A stretch of DNA of 64,000 nucleotides from Polytrichum commune (GCA_950295325.1 OX485804.1:22072001-22136000), one strand, 5' to 3'; shown: positions 35,125-47,437, counted from the first letter of the stretch. Notes: generated by a model not told the origin, from the sequence alone. Translations and numbers: made by a program.

Positions 35125-35763
35125 AGGGTTCCAATATTTGAGGGAGACATGGCTATCAAACCTGAGGGTTATTATGGTGAGCCCGGGGTTTCCAAAAGGT
35201 TGTGAGGCTCAAATTGGAACAAGGATCATGTGCAAGTGGAATTTGACCATAACATGGGTTCTAATGACAATGGTGGGCATGAGGGTGGATTTGGTAAGGA
35301 AAATGGAGGAGTGCTTTGAAAAGGGCTCCCGCAAACCTCAAAAAACATTTGGGGCCTAGAATTCCGAATGCACCCAAAACCTTGGAGGGTATTAATGTTG
35401 GATTGAAATTTCAATTCGAGATGCTTCGAAGGTTCGGGTGTTGAAATGAACTTGGTGCTAATGAGGCACCCGGGGCCTCTTAAGGGCTATGTGCGCTATT
35501 CAAACGCACAAATGAAGGATACACCTAAAACGGACGAGCTTTCTAAGAAATGCATCGTTTTAGGTGGGGTTTTAAAAGCGGGTGGTGGATGCCTTGTTTA
35601 AGTCCCCAAGGCTTCTTGAGGACATGGTGGGGATCATCAAGTTTGCAAGATCATTGAATCCGATGGTCCCGAAGAAAAGTTTGGCGGCGCATCACCACAA
35701 GTGGCTTTAGCCAAAGTAGGTCCCAAAGAAATGAGTGCAAATTGTTTGGTCCATTTTACTTAG

Positions 35764-36100
35764 GCAAAACATGTTGGTGCCGCGGACGGAATGTTGAAAG
35801 TTGGCTTTATGCTTCCAAAGCAAATCATACTTGTGCCGCGGACGGAATGTTGGGAGGTGGGTTGATCCTATCAAGGCAATTCATGTTCGTGCCGCGGACA
35901 AAATGTGAAAGGTGGCTTTGTGCTACCAAGGCAAATCATGTTTGTTCCGCGGACAAACTATTAGAAATTGGTTTTGTGGCACCAAACCAATTTGTCCCGC
36001 GGACGGAATGTTTAGAGTTGGGTTTGCGGACCAAGCCAAGCCAAGTTGTTGAGGACGGAATGTTGGACGATGGCTTTGTGGCCAAGGCTAGTAGCCTTAG
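35764..36100 (+). repeat. 56-bp tandem repeat inside Gypsy
   Basis: Five to six units, each with a GTGCCGCGGACGGAATGT-like core. CCGCGG falls at 35780, 35836, 35892, 35947 and 35997. It lies in the region where gag would be expected; an ORF of 127 codons through it is probably a by-product of the unit. Confidence 0.85.
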
Positions 36101-36574
36101 GCCGAGGCCAAGTCTCATGGATTGACAAAGAGTCAACATACTCCTTGATGAGCCGAAGCTCATAAGGTGTTGGGGCTTGCCGACGCGTATAGTGGGGAAG
36201 CTCATTAATGCGCGGTCTCTAAGGGTGAACCCCATGGAATAAGGTAATGGCGATGTCTTTGACGTTATAATGAGGGACATTGGAATTTGTGGACATTTTA
36301 CACTATGTAAAATGGATGAGGTGCCCTCACTTTGGAGGACACCTTCTTTGAAACTCACATGAAAGATGTGAGGCGCAAGCCGGTGAGCTTGCGGTGCATT
36401 TATGATGTGCCATGATGGCAAAGAATTGAACTACAAATTGACAAGGACTCCTATGGTAGGAGGATCCAAGTTGAATTTGGTCTTAATGGACCAAATGAAA
36501 AATGGTAAACATAATGGTCGTGGTTCAATTGGAGCAACTCCAAGGAACTCATGGGGAGGCTAGGAAAGATGGGC

Positions 36575-38095
36575 CTCCCCCAAACCATACTTGTGGGATG
36601 TTGGTGAGATACAAGGATGTATTCACCAATGTGTTGCCCAAAATGATACCGCCAAGGAGTGAATTGCAACTTTGCTCAAGAAGAAATTGAGTTCTTGAGG
36701 CATGTGGTGACAAAGGAAGTTGGTGGACAAACATGAAGAATGTCAAGGTAATCCAAGAGGAGAATTGGCCCTTGACTCAAAAAAAGTTTAGAACATTGGT
36801 TGGCCTAGCCAACTACTACCACCACTTTATTCTAGATTTGTTTTAAGGTTGCTAGGACCTTAATCAACTTATTGAGGAAATGGCTATCCCAAGAGTGGGA
36901 TGAGCCTTGTCACCAAGCCTTTGGGAAGCTCAAGAGCAAGTTTCCTTCACAAGAGGTGGTTAAGTTCCGGGTTTTCATAAGCATTTTGAGGTGCACATGG
37001 AGACAAAGGACTTTACCATTGGCGGATGTTGATCCAAGATGGATGACCATTGCTTATGAGAACATTGAGCTTCATGGTTGTCGAACCTTGTCCGGCTTGT
37101 GCAACAAATGGCTATCCCAAGAGTGGGATGAGCCGTGCCACCAAGCCATTGGGAAGCTTAAGAGCAAGTTGTCTTTGCCGCCCATGCTCAAGCTTGCAGA
37201 GTTTGCCAAACCTTTTGAGATGCATACGAGGGCGAGTCACTTTGCCATTGGCGGATGTTGATCCAAGATGGAGGACCATTGCATATAAGAGCAATAAGCT
37301 CAATGGTTGTTAAACCTTGTCCGGCTTGTGCAAGACATGGCTATCCCAAGAGTGGGATGAGCCGTGCCACCAAGTCCTTGACGAGCTTAAGACGAAGTTC
37401 TCTTCGCCGCCCGTGCTCAAGTTTGTGGAGTTTGACATACCTTTTGAAGTGCATACGGGGGCGAGTGACTTTACCATTGGCGGATGTCGATGTTAAAAAA
37501 AGATGGCCATTGCATATGGGAGCATGAAGCTCGATGGTTGTCCAACCTTATCCGACTTGTGCAAGAAATGACTATCCCAAGAGTGGGACTAGCCTTGTCA
37601 CCAAGTCTTTGGGGAGCTTAAGAGTAAGTTCTCTTCGCCGCCCGTGCTCAAATTCGTGGAGTTTGACAAACCTTTTGAGGTGCATACGGGGGCGAGTAAC
37701 TTTGCCAATGGTGGATTGTTAATTTAAGATGGATGGCCATTGCATATGGGGGCATGAGGCTTGATGGTTGTCAAAGAAGACAACCAACTCATGACAAATA
37801 ATTTCTTTGCCGTAGTGCATTGCTTGAAGATGTGGCGACATTATTTGGGGTCGCACAAACCAAAGGTCTACATGGACAATGTGTCCTAAAAGTATTTTGA
37901 CATACAAGCGCAAGGGAACGCCAAGTCATTGCGGTGGCATGATAGTTTGGCGCTTATGAAGGTGGATTTGGTCCACAAACCGGACCGTGGAAATGTGGTG
38001 CCGGATGCGCTAAGTAGACGGGAAGAGTTCCAAGCAATGAGAACCATCCAAACCTTGTGGCTAATGTGTGCCGGCAAAGGAAACTTGTGATGCAA
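36575..38095 (+). pseudogene. Gypsy reverse transcriptase/RNase H remnants
   Basis: Fragment RYKDVFTNVLPKMIPPRSE (start of RT) joins within a few bases to EEIEFLRHVVTKE (end of RT), so the catalytic core is deleted. ANYY and TLINLLRK remnants follow. Four tandem copies of the RNase H start come next (WDEPCHQAFGKLKSKF to SHFAIGG-like), and the end of RNase H reads PDRGNVVPDALSRRE around 37980-38025. Stops and frameshifts interrupt all of it. Beyond it, at about 38180-38320, a remnant of the integrase zinc-binding region reads WVYVPQGKLRLSVL. Confidence 0.8.
36881..37745 (+). repeat. four tandem copies of the RNase H segment
   Basis: Units begin TGGCTATCCCAAGAGTGGGA or a close variant at 36881, 37109, 37338 and 37569 (spacing 228, 229, 231 bp). 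Each encodes the same N-terminal RNase H piece. Because one spacing is not a multiple of three, the copies cannot all be read in one frame. Confidence 0.9.
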
Positions 38096-38349
38096 GATAC
38101 GGGAGGGGTAAATTAACTACCCCGAGGCACAAAAGCTTTTAGGTGAGCTTCGCAAGAGCAAGGTGCTCAAAGAGGTTAAGTTGGTGGACGGATTGTTCAA
38201 GTGCAAGCAAAGTTGGGTGTATGTGCCACAAGGCAAGTTGAGGCTATCGGTTTTGAAGGAGGAATATGATAGTCCTATTACCAACCATAGAGGAGAATTT
38301 AAAGTAAAAACCGCCATAGAATGGTGTGAAGCCAAACCCCCCACCCTTA

Positions 38350-40140
38350 AGCGTCCGTAGTCCGAGTAGTGGGTTTGGGCTCACATTCCTCCGCGGTATT
38401 GGATTTGGACTTGGATGAGTCCATAGTGCAAGGTTCACCCTTCAAGTGGTCTTGGATTTAACTTTGGTCTTTGCTTCCTTTGTCTTGCCATCGCGAGAGT
38501 GCTCCACATTCTCCATTAAGTTGTGCACGTGGTTTATTTTTAAAGAGAGGATGCAAGTGTTAAAAAAAACACTATTCTCTATAGTCAATCTCAAATACAT
38601 TTACTTGTGAAAGCCACACATAACACTAACTAGCATAATGTAACTAACTACTTGTCTATGAGCTAATTAGGTAGGCTATCTACTAAGCTCCTTCATGAAC
38701 CCATCTCTTTACTTTCTAATTACATAAACCTAGCTCCTTCATAAACCCAGCTCCTTCATAAACCCAGCTTCTTAGCTTCTAACTAAACAAACCCAGGTCC
38801 TTCATAAACCCAGCTCTTTACTTTCTAACTAAACAAACCCAGCTCCTTCATAAACCCAGCTCCTTCATGAACCCAGCTTCTTAGCTTCTAACTAAACAAA
38901 CCCAGCTCCTTCATAAACCCAGCTCCTTCATGAACCCAGCTCCTTAGCTTCTAACTAAACAAACCCAGCTCCTTCATGAACCCACAACTTTGTAGTTGTA
39001 ATCCCCAACTACCTCACTAATTATTCAAGCCCTTAACTAATCTTCCTACCTAATTTCCCTAATTCTACTAACAACCCCTTTCTAATCACACAATTCTTCT
39101 CTAATCCTAAAATCCTAAAATCCTAGAGAGGAGAGGGGGAGAGAGAATTTCCTAACTTCACTAAGACTAACTAATCCACACAAGTATATTTTTGCACTCA
39201 TCACAACATCAAGTGCTCAACTCTTAAACATGGAACTTGCAACCACGTGTATTCAAAACATGAACTTAAAGTACCACAAATTGGAATCATGAATTAACTT
39301 TAAAATCCTTCACGTCAACACTAATTCTACCAAGAGGTCAAGCCCTCTTCAAGGCTAACAAGCCTTGGCTCTCAAACTAAAAACTAAGCACACACATGTG
39401 CTCCAATATGGCTTCCCACACCCACACTTATAACTCGTGGGGTGCCTTGGAGCACAAAGGAAAGAGAGGATGAGTGAGGGAAGAATGAGGGATTATATAG
39501 TAAGCTTGAGGGGGTGAGCACCCTCAAGGCTCACGATAAGCCCTTGAGATTTCCTCCTACTTAGTAGGCGCCAATCCTATCTTCTAAGCCTTCCTCCCTC
39601 AAATGATCAACAAGGATCCTAATTCGAACATTTAACTAGCCTTGGCTTTCTACCTACCACACTTTACCAAACTTGGGATGTTTCAACCCAAACTTAGCCT
39701 CCTTCGCTTTCCGCCGCCATAACTTTCTCCCCTTACTTTCCCAAATCGTCGCTCACCACTTAATTCAAACCACGATGCTTAACTCGTGATTTGATTGGTG
39801 CTTTGAGAATTTGCTTATCCTCCACCTTGCATTCTTCCTTGGGCCTTCCCCATTAAGTGGCCATGATGAGGTGGTCCACTTGTGCGCTCCATGTGATCCT
39901 CCATTCATCCCAATTCGAATGCACTTGCCTCTTGAGTCACTTTGGTTGTCTCCATCCATTTGTACTAGCCTACTCACTAACTACTCAATCCAAGTTCTCC
40001 TTACCTATCCTCATTCACTCAAATCCTTCCGAAGGTAAAAACACAATAACAACTCTCATCCTAGCCTCTTACAACATGGTACTTCTAAGACTAACATTTC
40101 ACTCTTTTTATATTTTTGTGAAGTAACATGCTACTTCAAA
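38350..40140. repeat. noncoding insert inside the Gypsy element, with tandem AAACCCAGCTCCTTCAT units
   Basis: About 1.8 kb separates the integrase zinc region from the integrase core where the two should be nearly adjacent. At 38676-38990 it contains roughly ten short units built on CCTTCATAAACCCAGCT plus a TTCTAACTAAACAAACCCAG spacer. I could not identify the inserted element or its ends. Confidence 0.55.
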
Positions 40141-40320
40141 GTGCATCAACTAACGTTTCAAGGGTCTAAGACTAAATGTGGGCACCCTTTTGGGCTCACA
40201 AATGGCATCAAGGAGATTCCATTGGCGGTGCATAACGGAGGATATAACCCACTTTGTGAAGGCGTGAATAAAGTGCCAAGTGAACCGAGCCTCTTACTAA
40301 AAGCAAGGCGGTTTCTTGCA

Positions 40321-41034
40321 ACCGTGCCTATTCCGTCGGCGCCATGGCATAGTATGTGCATGGACTTGATCACAAGTTTGCCGGAGTCACATGGGTATGA
40401 TGCCATCTTGTTGATGGTAGAGTGGTTTGCCAAGTTGGCACACATGGTGCCGATTGTGGGAACCGCCACCGCGTTGGAGACCGCATAGCCTTTTTTCAAA
40501 GGATGGTTGAGGCACCACGGGTTGCCAAGAGTGATTGTGTGGGATCAAGATCCAAAGTTCACAAGTGCATTTTCAATGCATTTCTCTAAGGAGGTCGGAA
40601 TGAAACTAAGGTTTAGCACGGCCTTGCATTCCCAAATGAATGGGAAAGCGGAGCATGTGAATGGAGTCTTGAAGCAATACTTGAGGAACTTGGTGGGGGC
40701 GGACCAAGGAGATTGGGCGGACTATGTGGGTCGAGCGAAGTGTAATTGCAATGTAGCCACGCACTTGGCTACCAAGGGGTGGTCTTTGGTGGTGGCTTAT
40801 GGAGTGGATGCGCTCCAACCTATTAACCTAGCTCTCGAGGGGGCACATTCAACACTAGAGTTCAACCAAGATGGTGAGGACTTGGCCAAGGATGGTAAAC
40901 AAGTCTTGGAGATGACCAAGTTGTTGGTGGAGAAAGCCCGAAGGTGCTACGGAGAGCAAATCAATGCCGGAAGACGCGAAGTGGAGAATGAGGTGGGCCA
41001 AAAGGTGTTGTTGAATGTGAACAACTTCACTTAG
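40321..41034 (+). pseudogene. Gypsy integrase core remnant
   Basis: Reads WHSMCMDLITSLPES, a stop after TALETA, then WDQDPKFTSAF and HSQMNGKAEHVNGVLKQYLR. These hold the positions of the D, D and E catalytic residues. One in-frame stop (TAG at about 40486) splits the domain. The C-terminal part (GQKVLLNVNNF) fits the GPY/F-type end of Gypsy integrases. Confidence 0.8.
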
Positions 41035-41309
41035 CCGGAAGGCCTCGCTCCAAAAGTTCATGTCCAAAATTGGAGCTTCGTTTTCCATTGTGGAACAAGT
41101 GTTCAAGGACATGTATAAGTTGGAATTACCGCCCGAGATCAAAGTGCATCCGACATTTCATGTCTCATTACGAAAGTCATTTTAGGACGACACCTTGTGG
41201 CCCGAACACAAGCAAGTGGTTAGGCCACCTCCCGACCTTGTGGACGTCATTTGGAACATGAGGTAGGAGGGTATCCTCAAGTGTAGGAAGCCCAAATGAA
41301 AAGGAAAGA

Positions 41310-41425
41310 AAATGTACAAAGGAGTACTTGGTGAAATGGTGAGGATACCATGAGAAAGAAACCGCTTGGGTGGCGGCAAGAGACATGGTGAACACCAATG
41401 AATTGGTGAAGCACTTTGAAGAAAC
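41310..41425 (+). pseudogene. Gypsy chromodomain remnant
   Basis: One frame reads KEYLVKW, a TGA stop, then GYHEKETAWVAARDM and NELVKHFE. Chromodomains usually read YLVKW[KR]GY, so the TGA is explained by CGA to TGA. This places the element among chromoviruses. Confidence 0.75.
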
Positions 41426-42265
41426 TAAGGCTAAGGATTCCAATAAAATGAAGCGTAGGCATTGATGAGGACATCAATCTCCTTTAGTGGGGGAGAGACG
41501 CTAGTAGCACACTTAGCTTCGAGGTTAATTACTCCACAACATGAACTTGTTCTTTGGCTTGAGGGAATAAAGTCCAAACTTTAGTGGTGCAAAGAGAAAA
41601 GTATGAGATGAGGTCCTAGTCTTGTACTTGTGCTTGGTTAATGGAAGAGGGGGAATAGACATGCCAAACTAGGTTGGGTAAGCCGAGTAATTGGGGGCCA
41701 TGGCTTGGACGGGCCTTGGATAAAACCAAGAAACTTCTTAGTTGTGGGCTTGTCCGGGCGGGGACAAGGTGATGGCGCGTGCTCATAAAAGTGCTACCCG
41801 CGAGCTAACGAAAGTTGGCGCATGGGAGTCATGAACCCATGTCTCGAAAGAGCAAAGTGGGAACCGAGTCGGGCGGGACTTGGCATCACCCCCGTGCGAT
41901 CGAGGCGTGGCTTAACAATGGAAAGCCATCTCGGAGTTGCAACCGAGACAACTTAGTGGAAGCGTTGAGGTCTCGCCTAGATGTGTCATGTTAGGCTAGT
42001 GGAGCCTAACGGGGGAGGCCCCAAAGGAGGGGCAACCCAAGTGAGTCCCAAAGTAGGTGGGTCTAGTATAGGTTAGGTCCTTGGATGAGAGATCCAAGGT
42101 CGCTAACGGACCACCTAGGAACGACACCTTTGGGACCATGCCAAATTTGAAGATGCATTGTGGGGGTCGCGCCCTAAGGTAAACACAATGCCGCACCATA
42201 GAGGATGGCAACTTGAGAATTGGTGTGCCGACTAAGAGTATAGTCGATGAGGGCATCGACTCCGT

Positions 42266-42279
42266 TTGGTGGGGGTGAG
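42266..42279 (+). promoter_or_regulatory. polypurine tract
   Basis: TTGGTGGGGGTGAG directly before the 3' LTR; the expected plus-strand primer position. Confidence 0.7.
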
Positions 42280-43254
42280 TGTCGCGCACCTCTCCATAAG
42301 GAGTGCCCGAAACACCATGGGCACAAGGGGGACCCCGGAGTGACACCCGGGACTTGTGGCGCCATTGGTGAGAGGGCCCAAGTGATCCTAGTGTGGGTGA
42401 GGGCCCCGGGCGTTGGGAACGCCTCCCACCCACGGAGACTAGGAGGCACAAGGGTAAGGCCATGAGCTATGCGTAGCTCATGGCGTGGTGATTCTAGAAT
42501 GCTCAAGAACACCTCAATCGGAGGTGTGAGCTAGGAGTTATGGCCATTTGAGTGGGGCGCTGTCCCGGGACAGCGCCCTGGTGCAGCAGTGCCTGGGAGT
42601 GACTCCCGGGACTGCCAAGGTTCAAAGAGGCATAACGTCCTCATAACTTGCCCAAATGGGGCAAGTGAGGAGTCCATCGGCATCTACGTGAAACGTAGAT
42701 GAAGATGGAGTGGTTGGTTGCTAGCCTCGGACATCATACAAGGAAGTTATGATGGTCTGAAGCTGCTAGAGGCTTCTTAGCCCAGCGGCTAAGGGAGAAT
42801 GTCCACTTGGCCCCAACTCTTGGTGGAGAGACAAGAGGTTGGTTGACGGTGGGGTAGGGGCCCCGCGTGAAGTCCTAGAGGCTTATATGGGTGAGGTGGT
42901 GTGGCCTCACCCACCCGAGGCCGAACGGCAAGGCCTCCATGGGCTTTGGCCCATTGTGAGGCCATAGTTGCCTAGTATGGTTCGGGTTGTTGTAGTGTTG
43001 CTCCGGCAACGCGATGATCAACATAGGATTGGACTTCCATGGATGGAAGTCCACATTGGGGAAATGGGTTACCGATTAAGGGGTGAGTCCCGAAAGCAAA
43101 GTAGGAGGGTTGGTTCCCTCCTATGAACTATTGGTCCGGGGTTAGAGGAGCTAACCATTAGCATGGCGGTATGCAAAGGGTTAGCCACTCGTAACCTTTG
43201 CTAGAATTGAAAATTGGCAAGATGGTCAAGGGGGGGCTAGCAAGGGTTGCGACA
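42280..43254 (+). repeat. Gypsy 3' LTR
   Basis: 975 bp, essentially identical to the 5' LTR. ORFs seen in the LTR on the minus strand occur in both copies and are not genes. Confidence 0.95.
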
Positions 43255-46200
43255 CTACGCTTTAGGCTGAATTTTCCGCAGAACATGCTTTATCAACGCT
43301 AGAATCGTTCCCATCACTCCCAACACCATTGCGCGAAACCTTACACCGTTTTCCGGATATCCTTTGGCATAAAACATCCACCAGTTCGTTATACTTGTCT
43401 ATTTTTTGTTTTTTCACATTCGCAATTGCATTATCCATTACTATCGAAACCTCCTATCTCTCGATTTGATAATTCTGATAGATGATTTGTTTGTTGTCCT
43501 CTTGTCGCGCCCGAGGCTGATATCTGAATATCAAGTCGGGCCTCCGACTTGTTATCCGGGCATCCTCTAATATTTCCGAAAATATCATCGCATAATCATT
43601 CAGTACTTCCCACGTATTCTTTGCCATCCACATATGAAAAGCGTCAAACCTTCCCAACTTAGTCTTCTCCGCGTAAAGTTTCACCCAACAATAAAATTCG
43701 TTCACTACCTTATCGTGTTTTTTCGTCCTTATCGCTTCACAAAGCGGATACTTACAGCTGCAGAACAAGTGTTTAATTGTTTCCCGCTTTCGCTCGCGAC
43801 AGTTATCGTAATACACATCTTCGCGTCGAGTCCACGTAGTCATCACCGACTTCACCGGTAACACATTAAAAGCGGCCGCTATCATCATCTTGTATTCGGG
43901 TATACTCAGACACAAAATTCGTATCTATTTGCGGTTTTCTGCCGCGTAGGCCCCTCATGCGCAAATTATTTTGAGGTGATTTTTTACACAATCTAAAGTA
44001 CGTCTCGGTATCACACCGTTTCCTTCGTATATTCCTTCAGCTCCAGCTTCTCATTATCCAGCATCGTTTGCGCGTTTGGGCCTATTCCGTTGTTTAGGTT
44101 ACTGATAACTTTTACGTTCTCGGGACCTTCCAAGTTCCCGTTGCGGATATCTACCTTAAACAAACTGTCCGCCGTAATTCGCACTCCTAAGACTTGACAA
44201 ACGTGGTATAAAAACGCGATATATGTTGGGCTTTTACTTTTATCACGCGTTTCTATCTTCCTTCTCGCTTTCGGATCCGTTCGGATCGCTTCCCAATACG
44301 CTAGCCCTTTCGTTTACGTGTTCACGTCGCGTATCGAGTTCATGTAGACCACGTCCCAATCCATAAAAATCTTCCTATGCGGGGCTCGCGGTATTTCCGC
44401 CGCCGTTCTGGCCTCTTCTACCATATGCATGAATAACTTTTTTACTTGCGGATCTAACTTATTCATGAAGGCGTAAGCCGTATTCACCAACATCGAGTCC
44501 CGAATTGTTCAAAAGTTCAGCAGTCTCAGTCCGATATGATCCATACTCATCTCGAGCTGCATTTTCTCTCCTGGTCTCACCGGCCATCCTAATATTGTTC
44601 ATGCCGCTCCATATTGGATATTGGTTGCTTCATCCAAGATATAGTTGGGCGGCGGGCTCATTGGACATAGAATCTCAATTAGCGATCTCGCCGCCTGTGA
44701 CAGAAAATCGAGTTTTCCCGCATAGTGTAATTTCTGGAAGCGCGGCGTTTCTAGCTGGGTTACTTTCGCCTTAAACTTGGCAAGGGCGCGTTTGCCTTCG
44801 TGTCTTTCCCGCCTCTTCTCATTCGGTCTGCGAGACAATGTCTGTTTCTGGTTAGTTCTCGCTTATGTTGGGGCCTTGTGCTCCCCTGAATACCTAAATG
44901 CTTCCAATCCCTCCAATTGCGGGATCGCCTCGCTGCACAAGTTGAAGTTTTTTAGGGTTACGTTTTTCCCTCTACCCCTTACGAATTCGCACTCCCAATA
45001 CGCGCATTTGTGAATTCTGATTTTCATCCCTGCCTATTCTACGAACTCACTCTGGATTTCGGCCATCTTCCGGATATCCTCCTCCGTATCTGTTATACAA
45101 ACCTCATCGTCTATATAATCCATTCATTTGATGTCGAATCTCGCGATCCATTTGGCTATCGTTTCCTTAACTATCGCGAATGTTAATAGGCTGATGGTGT
45201 TGCCTTGTGCAATTCCCCTCGTAATGGTAATCAGTTCGGACGCATTTCTATTCACGATAAGCCGCACTTGATTCCCGTTCACCGTCTCCTGTCATATTTT
45301 GCGCAAAATCGGGCAGATAGGCAGAATGTCGATTGTCTTCATAATCAAACCTAACAGAAGTGACGTAAACGTCCATTTAAAGTCCGTAAATAGGAAATAT
45401 AACTTGTTTTATTTATGCATGCTATCCTCCAAAAATATCGTTAATTTGAGGTTCGCGTCCCGACGCCCCGCTACTCCGTGGTTCACCCCATCTGGAAACG
45501 TGAAGGGCGTGTACGAGTACGCCCCTTACACCGTTTCCTTCATCAACTCATAGGTGACGAACATTATATACTTGCTAAGTATTTTAAAAAATACCGATAA
45601 CAACGTTACCGGTCTTAGGTTCGGGGCCCGTGTGTTCGGGGCCCCCGGTTTCAGTATATACGAAACAAATCCTAACATATACGCCGGGTAAATGATTCCG
45701 AACTTGGTTTGAACTCGGAATGTGTTAATTAGCCACATTATAAGTGACATCTTCTCACATTGCCTTAGGATAAGGTAAGTTATTTGATCGTATCCGGGTC
45801 CCCTGTTGTCATCATCTTCTCGAAGTATTATCCACATCCTCTTAACAACGGGGTCTCTTTCGTCATTTTCCTCCGTCTCAATCTTAAACGGAGTGCCACT
45901 TCCGCCTCGTGCTGCCACAGGGTCTTAAAGTAATTGTCCCCCCTCGAGAATAAAACGACTTGGTCTACTCCAATTACTTCTTCCGTGAAGCTTAGATGGA
46001 CGAACTCGTAGGGTTCGGCCGTCGTTGCTTCAATGTTCGTCCGGCTCGCTCCACCTTCTTACATCCACCTGTGAAATTTATGAACCGAGCCGATATACCT
46101 TCGGTTCAGGGCGGCTTTACCCTCTCGTCTCAGCCCATTTATGGGGCGTTCCTTTTCGCGAGGTTCCTTCGCATGAACGTCCCGCATTGAGGTGGCGGGC

Positions 46201-46380
46201 CAATGCTTAACGGTTCCGAATATCCTGGTTGCCACCAGGTTCAAGCCCCATCTTACGACCATATTGATTCTTTCCCACTTCACTGCGCCTTATTCTCGCT
46301 GTGCCTTAGCGAGCTGCTTAAGGCTATATTTGAATATGGCTGTGGGAACACGCGAACACCAAAATGTCCGGATTGGCGGT
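43255..46380 (-). pseudogene. non-LTR retrotransposon polyprotein with RLE-type endonuclease
   Basis: On the minus strand, one frame runs from about 45900 through the reverse transcriptase. It reads GPGYDQITYLIL, LRPVTLLSVFFKILSK, RGIAQGNTISLLTF, the catalytic YIDDE near 45105-45120, and AGMKIRIHKC. A C-terminal segment reads DNCRERKRETIKHLFCSC then KHDKVVNEF, resembling the zinc-knuckle region upstream of the endonuclease in R2/NeSL-type elements. RRPDLIF, KIDKYNELVDVL and VRFRAMVLGVMG follow, as in restriction-like endonucleases. The reading ends at a TAG that overlaps the Gypsy target site. Upstream (46380-45920) is an unassigned N-terminal part with TFWCSRVPTAIFKYSL. About nine in-frame stops plus a few frameshifts make it a pseudogene. 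The five stops in the RT core can all be explained by C-to-T changes on one strand or the other. Confidence 0.75.
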
Positions 46381-46854
46381 TTTAAGTGCCTAATCCGGGT
46401 TGTCCGGATGACCCTAGTATCGTCCAGGGATTCTGTGAAGTGTAGGAGGTCTAAAACTCTCCGTACCTGCTTATTTCTTCTTCCTTAGCCAAATTTCCGG
46501 AAATCCTAATTTCCGGATATTTGGTCTTTGGGGACATTCTTAGCCTTTTTCCGGAGGGTACCTCTCCGGATGTTATTTCTAGGTCCTCTTTATAATACTT
46601 ACCCACCCCTTTACGTCTACTCTCTAGAATAATTGGTTTCTTCCGGTGAAGACGTCCTTGATAAGGTTAGAATCCGGGAACTCCCTCACAACCAATCCGG
46701 ATTGATCAGGTCCGTCCTGGCAGGTCACGCAGAGAGATCTGGATTGTTTCTTGGGACCATAGTGGCCAGAGGAGTCCGGATTCCAACCGGAGATCTAACT
46801 CGACGGGATGAGTAGGTGACCCGTACCACTTTCCGGATTACCCCGTCCAAAGAC

Positions 46855-47240
46855 TGTGAGACCTCTTCAGAAGGTCGGATGGCGTAAGTCCGGCACCTTC
46901 CGGATCTTGCCCAGTCCTAACGACGGCTATCTCACATGGACGTTACCCAGGCATTCGGAACAATGAGGATCTCTTCCTACTGCACTCCGGAGGTGGCCTC
47001 CTATCGGAATCCTTACTGATCCGGACCTCTCCTTCTCCGTCCGACGGACCTGTCCGGCTACCTTTACCTTGGATTCTACTCAATCTGAGATAACTAGGCA
47101 ATCCGTACCACTAATCCGGGCAGGTCCGTCTAAGGACGGTGGGACCTCTTCAGAAGATCAGATTGGCGTAAGTCCGGATCCCTTCCGGATCTCACCCAAT
47201 CTTCCCAGCGGCTATCCCACCTAGACGTTACCCAACCTAC
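46855..47240. repeat. two-unit tandem duplication (offset about 284 bp)
   Basis: Shared blocks: GACCTCTTCAGAAG, TGGCGTAAGTCCGG, CTTCCGGATCT, CGGCTATC.CAC and GACGTTACCCA near 46856-46950 and 47141-47236. Noncoding. Confidence 0.75.
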
Positions 47241-47437
47241 CGGATTAGTGAGGTTTCCCTCCCACTACACTCAGAGAGGATCTACAAGGCGATAACCGGA
47301 TCTGATCCGGGTCTCCTCTCTCATGTCCTATCCGGAACTCCTATCCCTCATGCCCTCTCTTTCTCTTCCACTAACGATCTCCGGGTCATTCACACACACA
47401 TCAATCAAGAGAAGTCAAGGAGTGAGAAGCAAAAACA

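Larger units (their letters stand above)
34136..43254 (+). mobile_element. Ty3/Gypsy chromovirus-type LTR retrotransposon, defective
   Basis: 9.1-kb element with 975-bp LTRs at both ends, starting TGT[TC]GCGC and ending TTGCGACA. It is flanked by CTAC on both sides (34132-34135 and 43255-43258), a 4-bp target duplication; 5 bp would be usual. A tRNA-iMet primer site follows the left LTR by 2 bases and a purine-rich tract precedes the right LTR. The internal region keeps broken pieces of RT/RNase H, integrase and a chromodomain in that order, which fits Ty3/Gypsy. The RT core including the catalytic YxDD is missing and no gag is recognisable. It must have been moved by proteins from another copy. 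Confidence 0.92.

Noticed and set aside
35054-35359. Plus-strand ORF of 101 codons after the 5' LTR, considered as gag
   Set aside because: It starts inside the LTR and spans the primer site; no gag or zinc-knuckle motif.
43600-45600. Stop codons in the RT frame considered as sites of U-to-C RNA editing
   Set aside because: That editing occurs in organelles of some seed-free plants; this is a nuclear, frameshifted transposon, so decay by C-to-T change is simpler.
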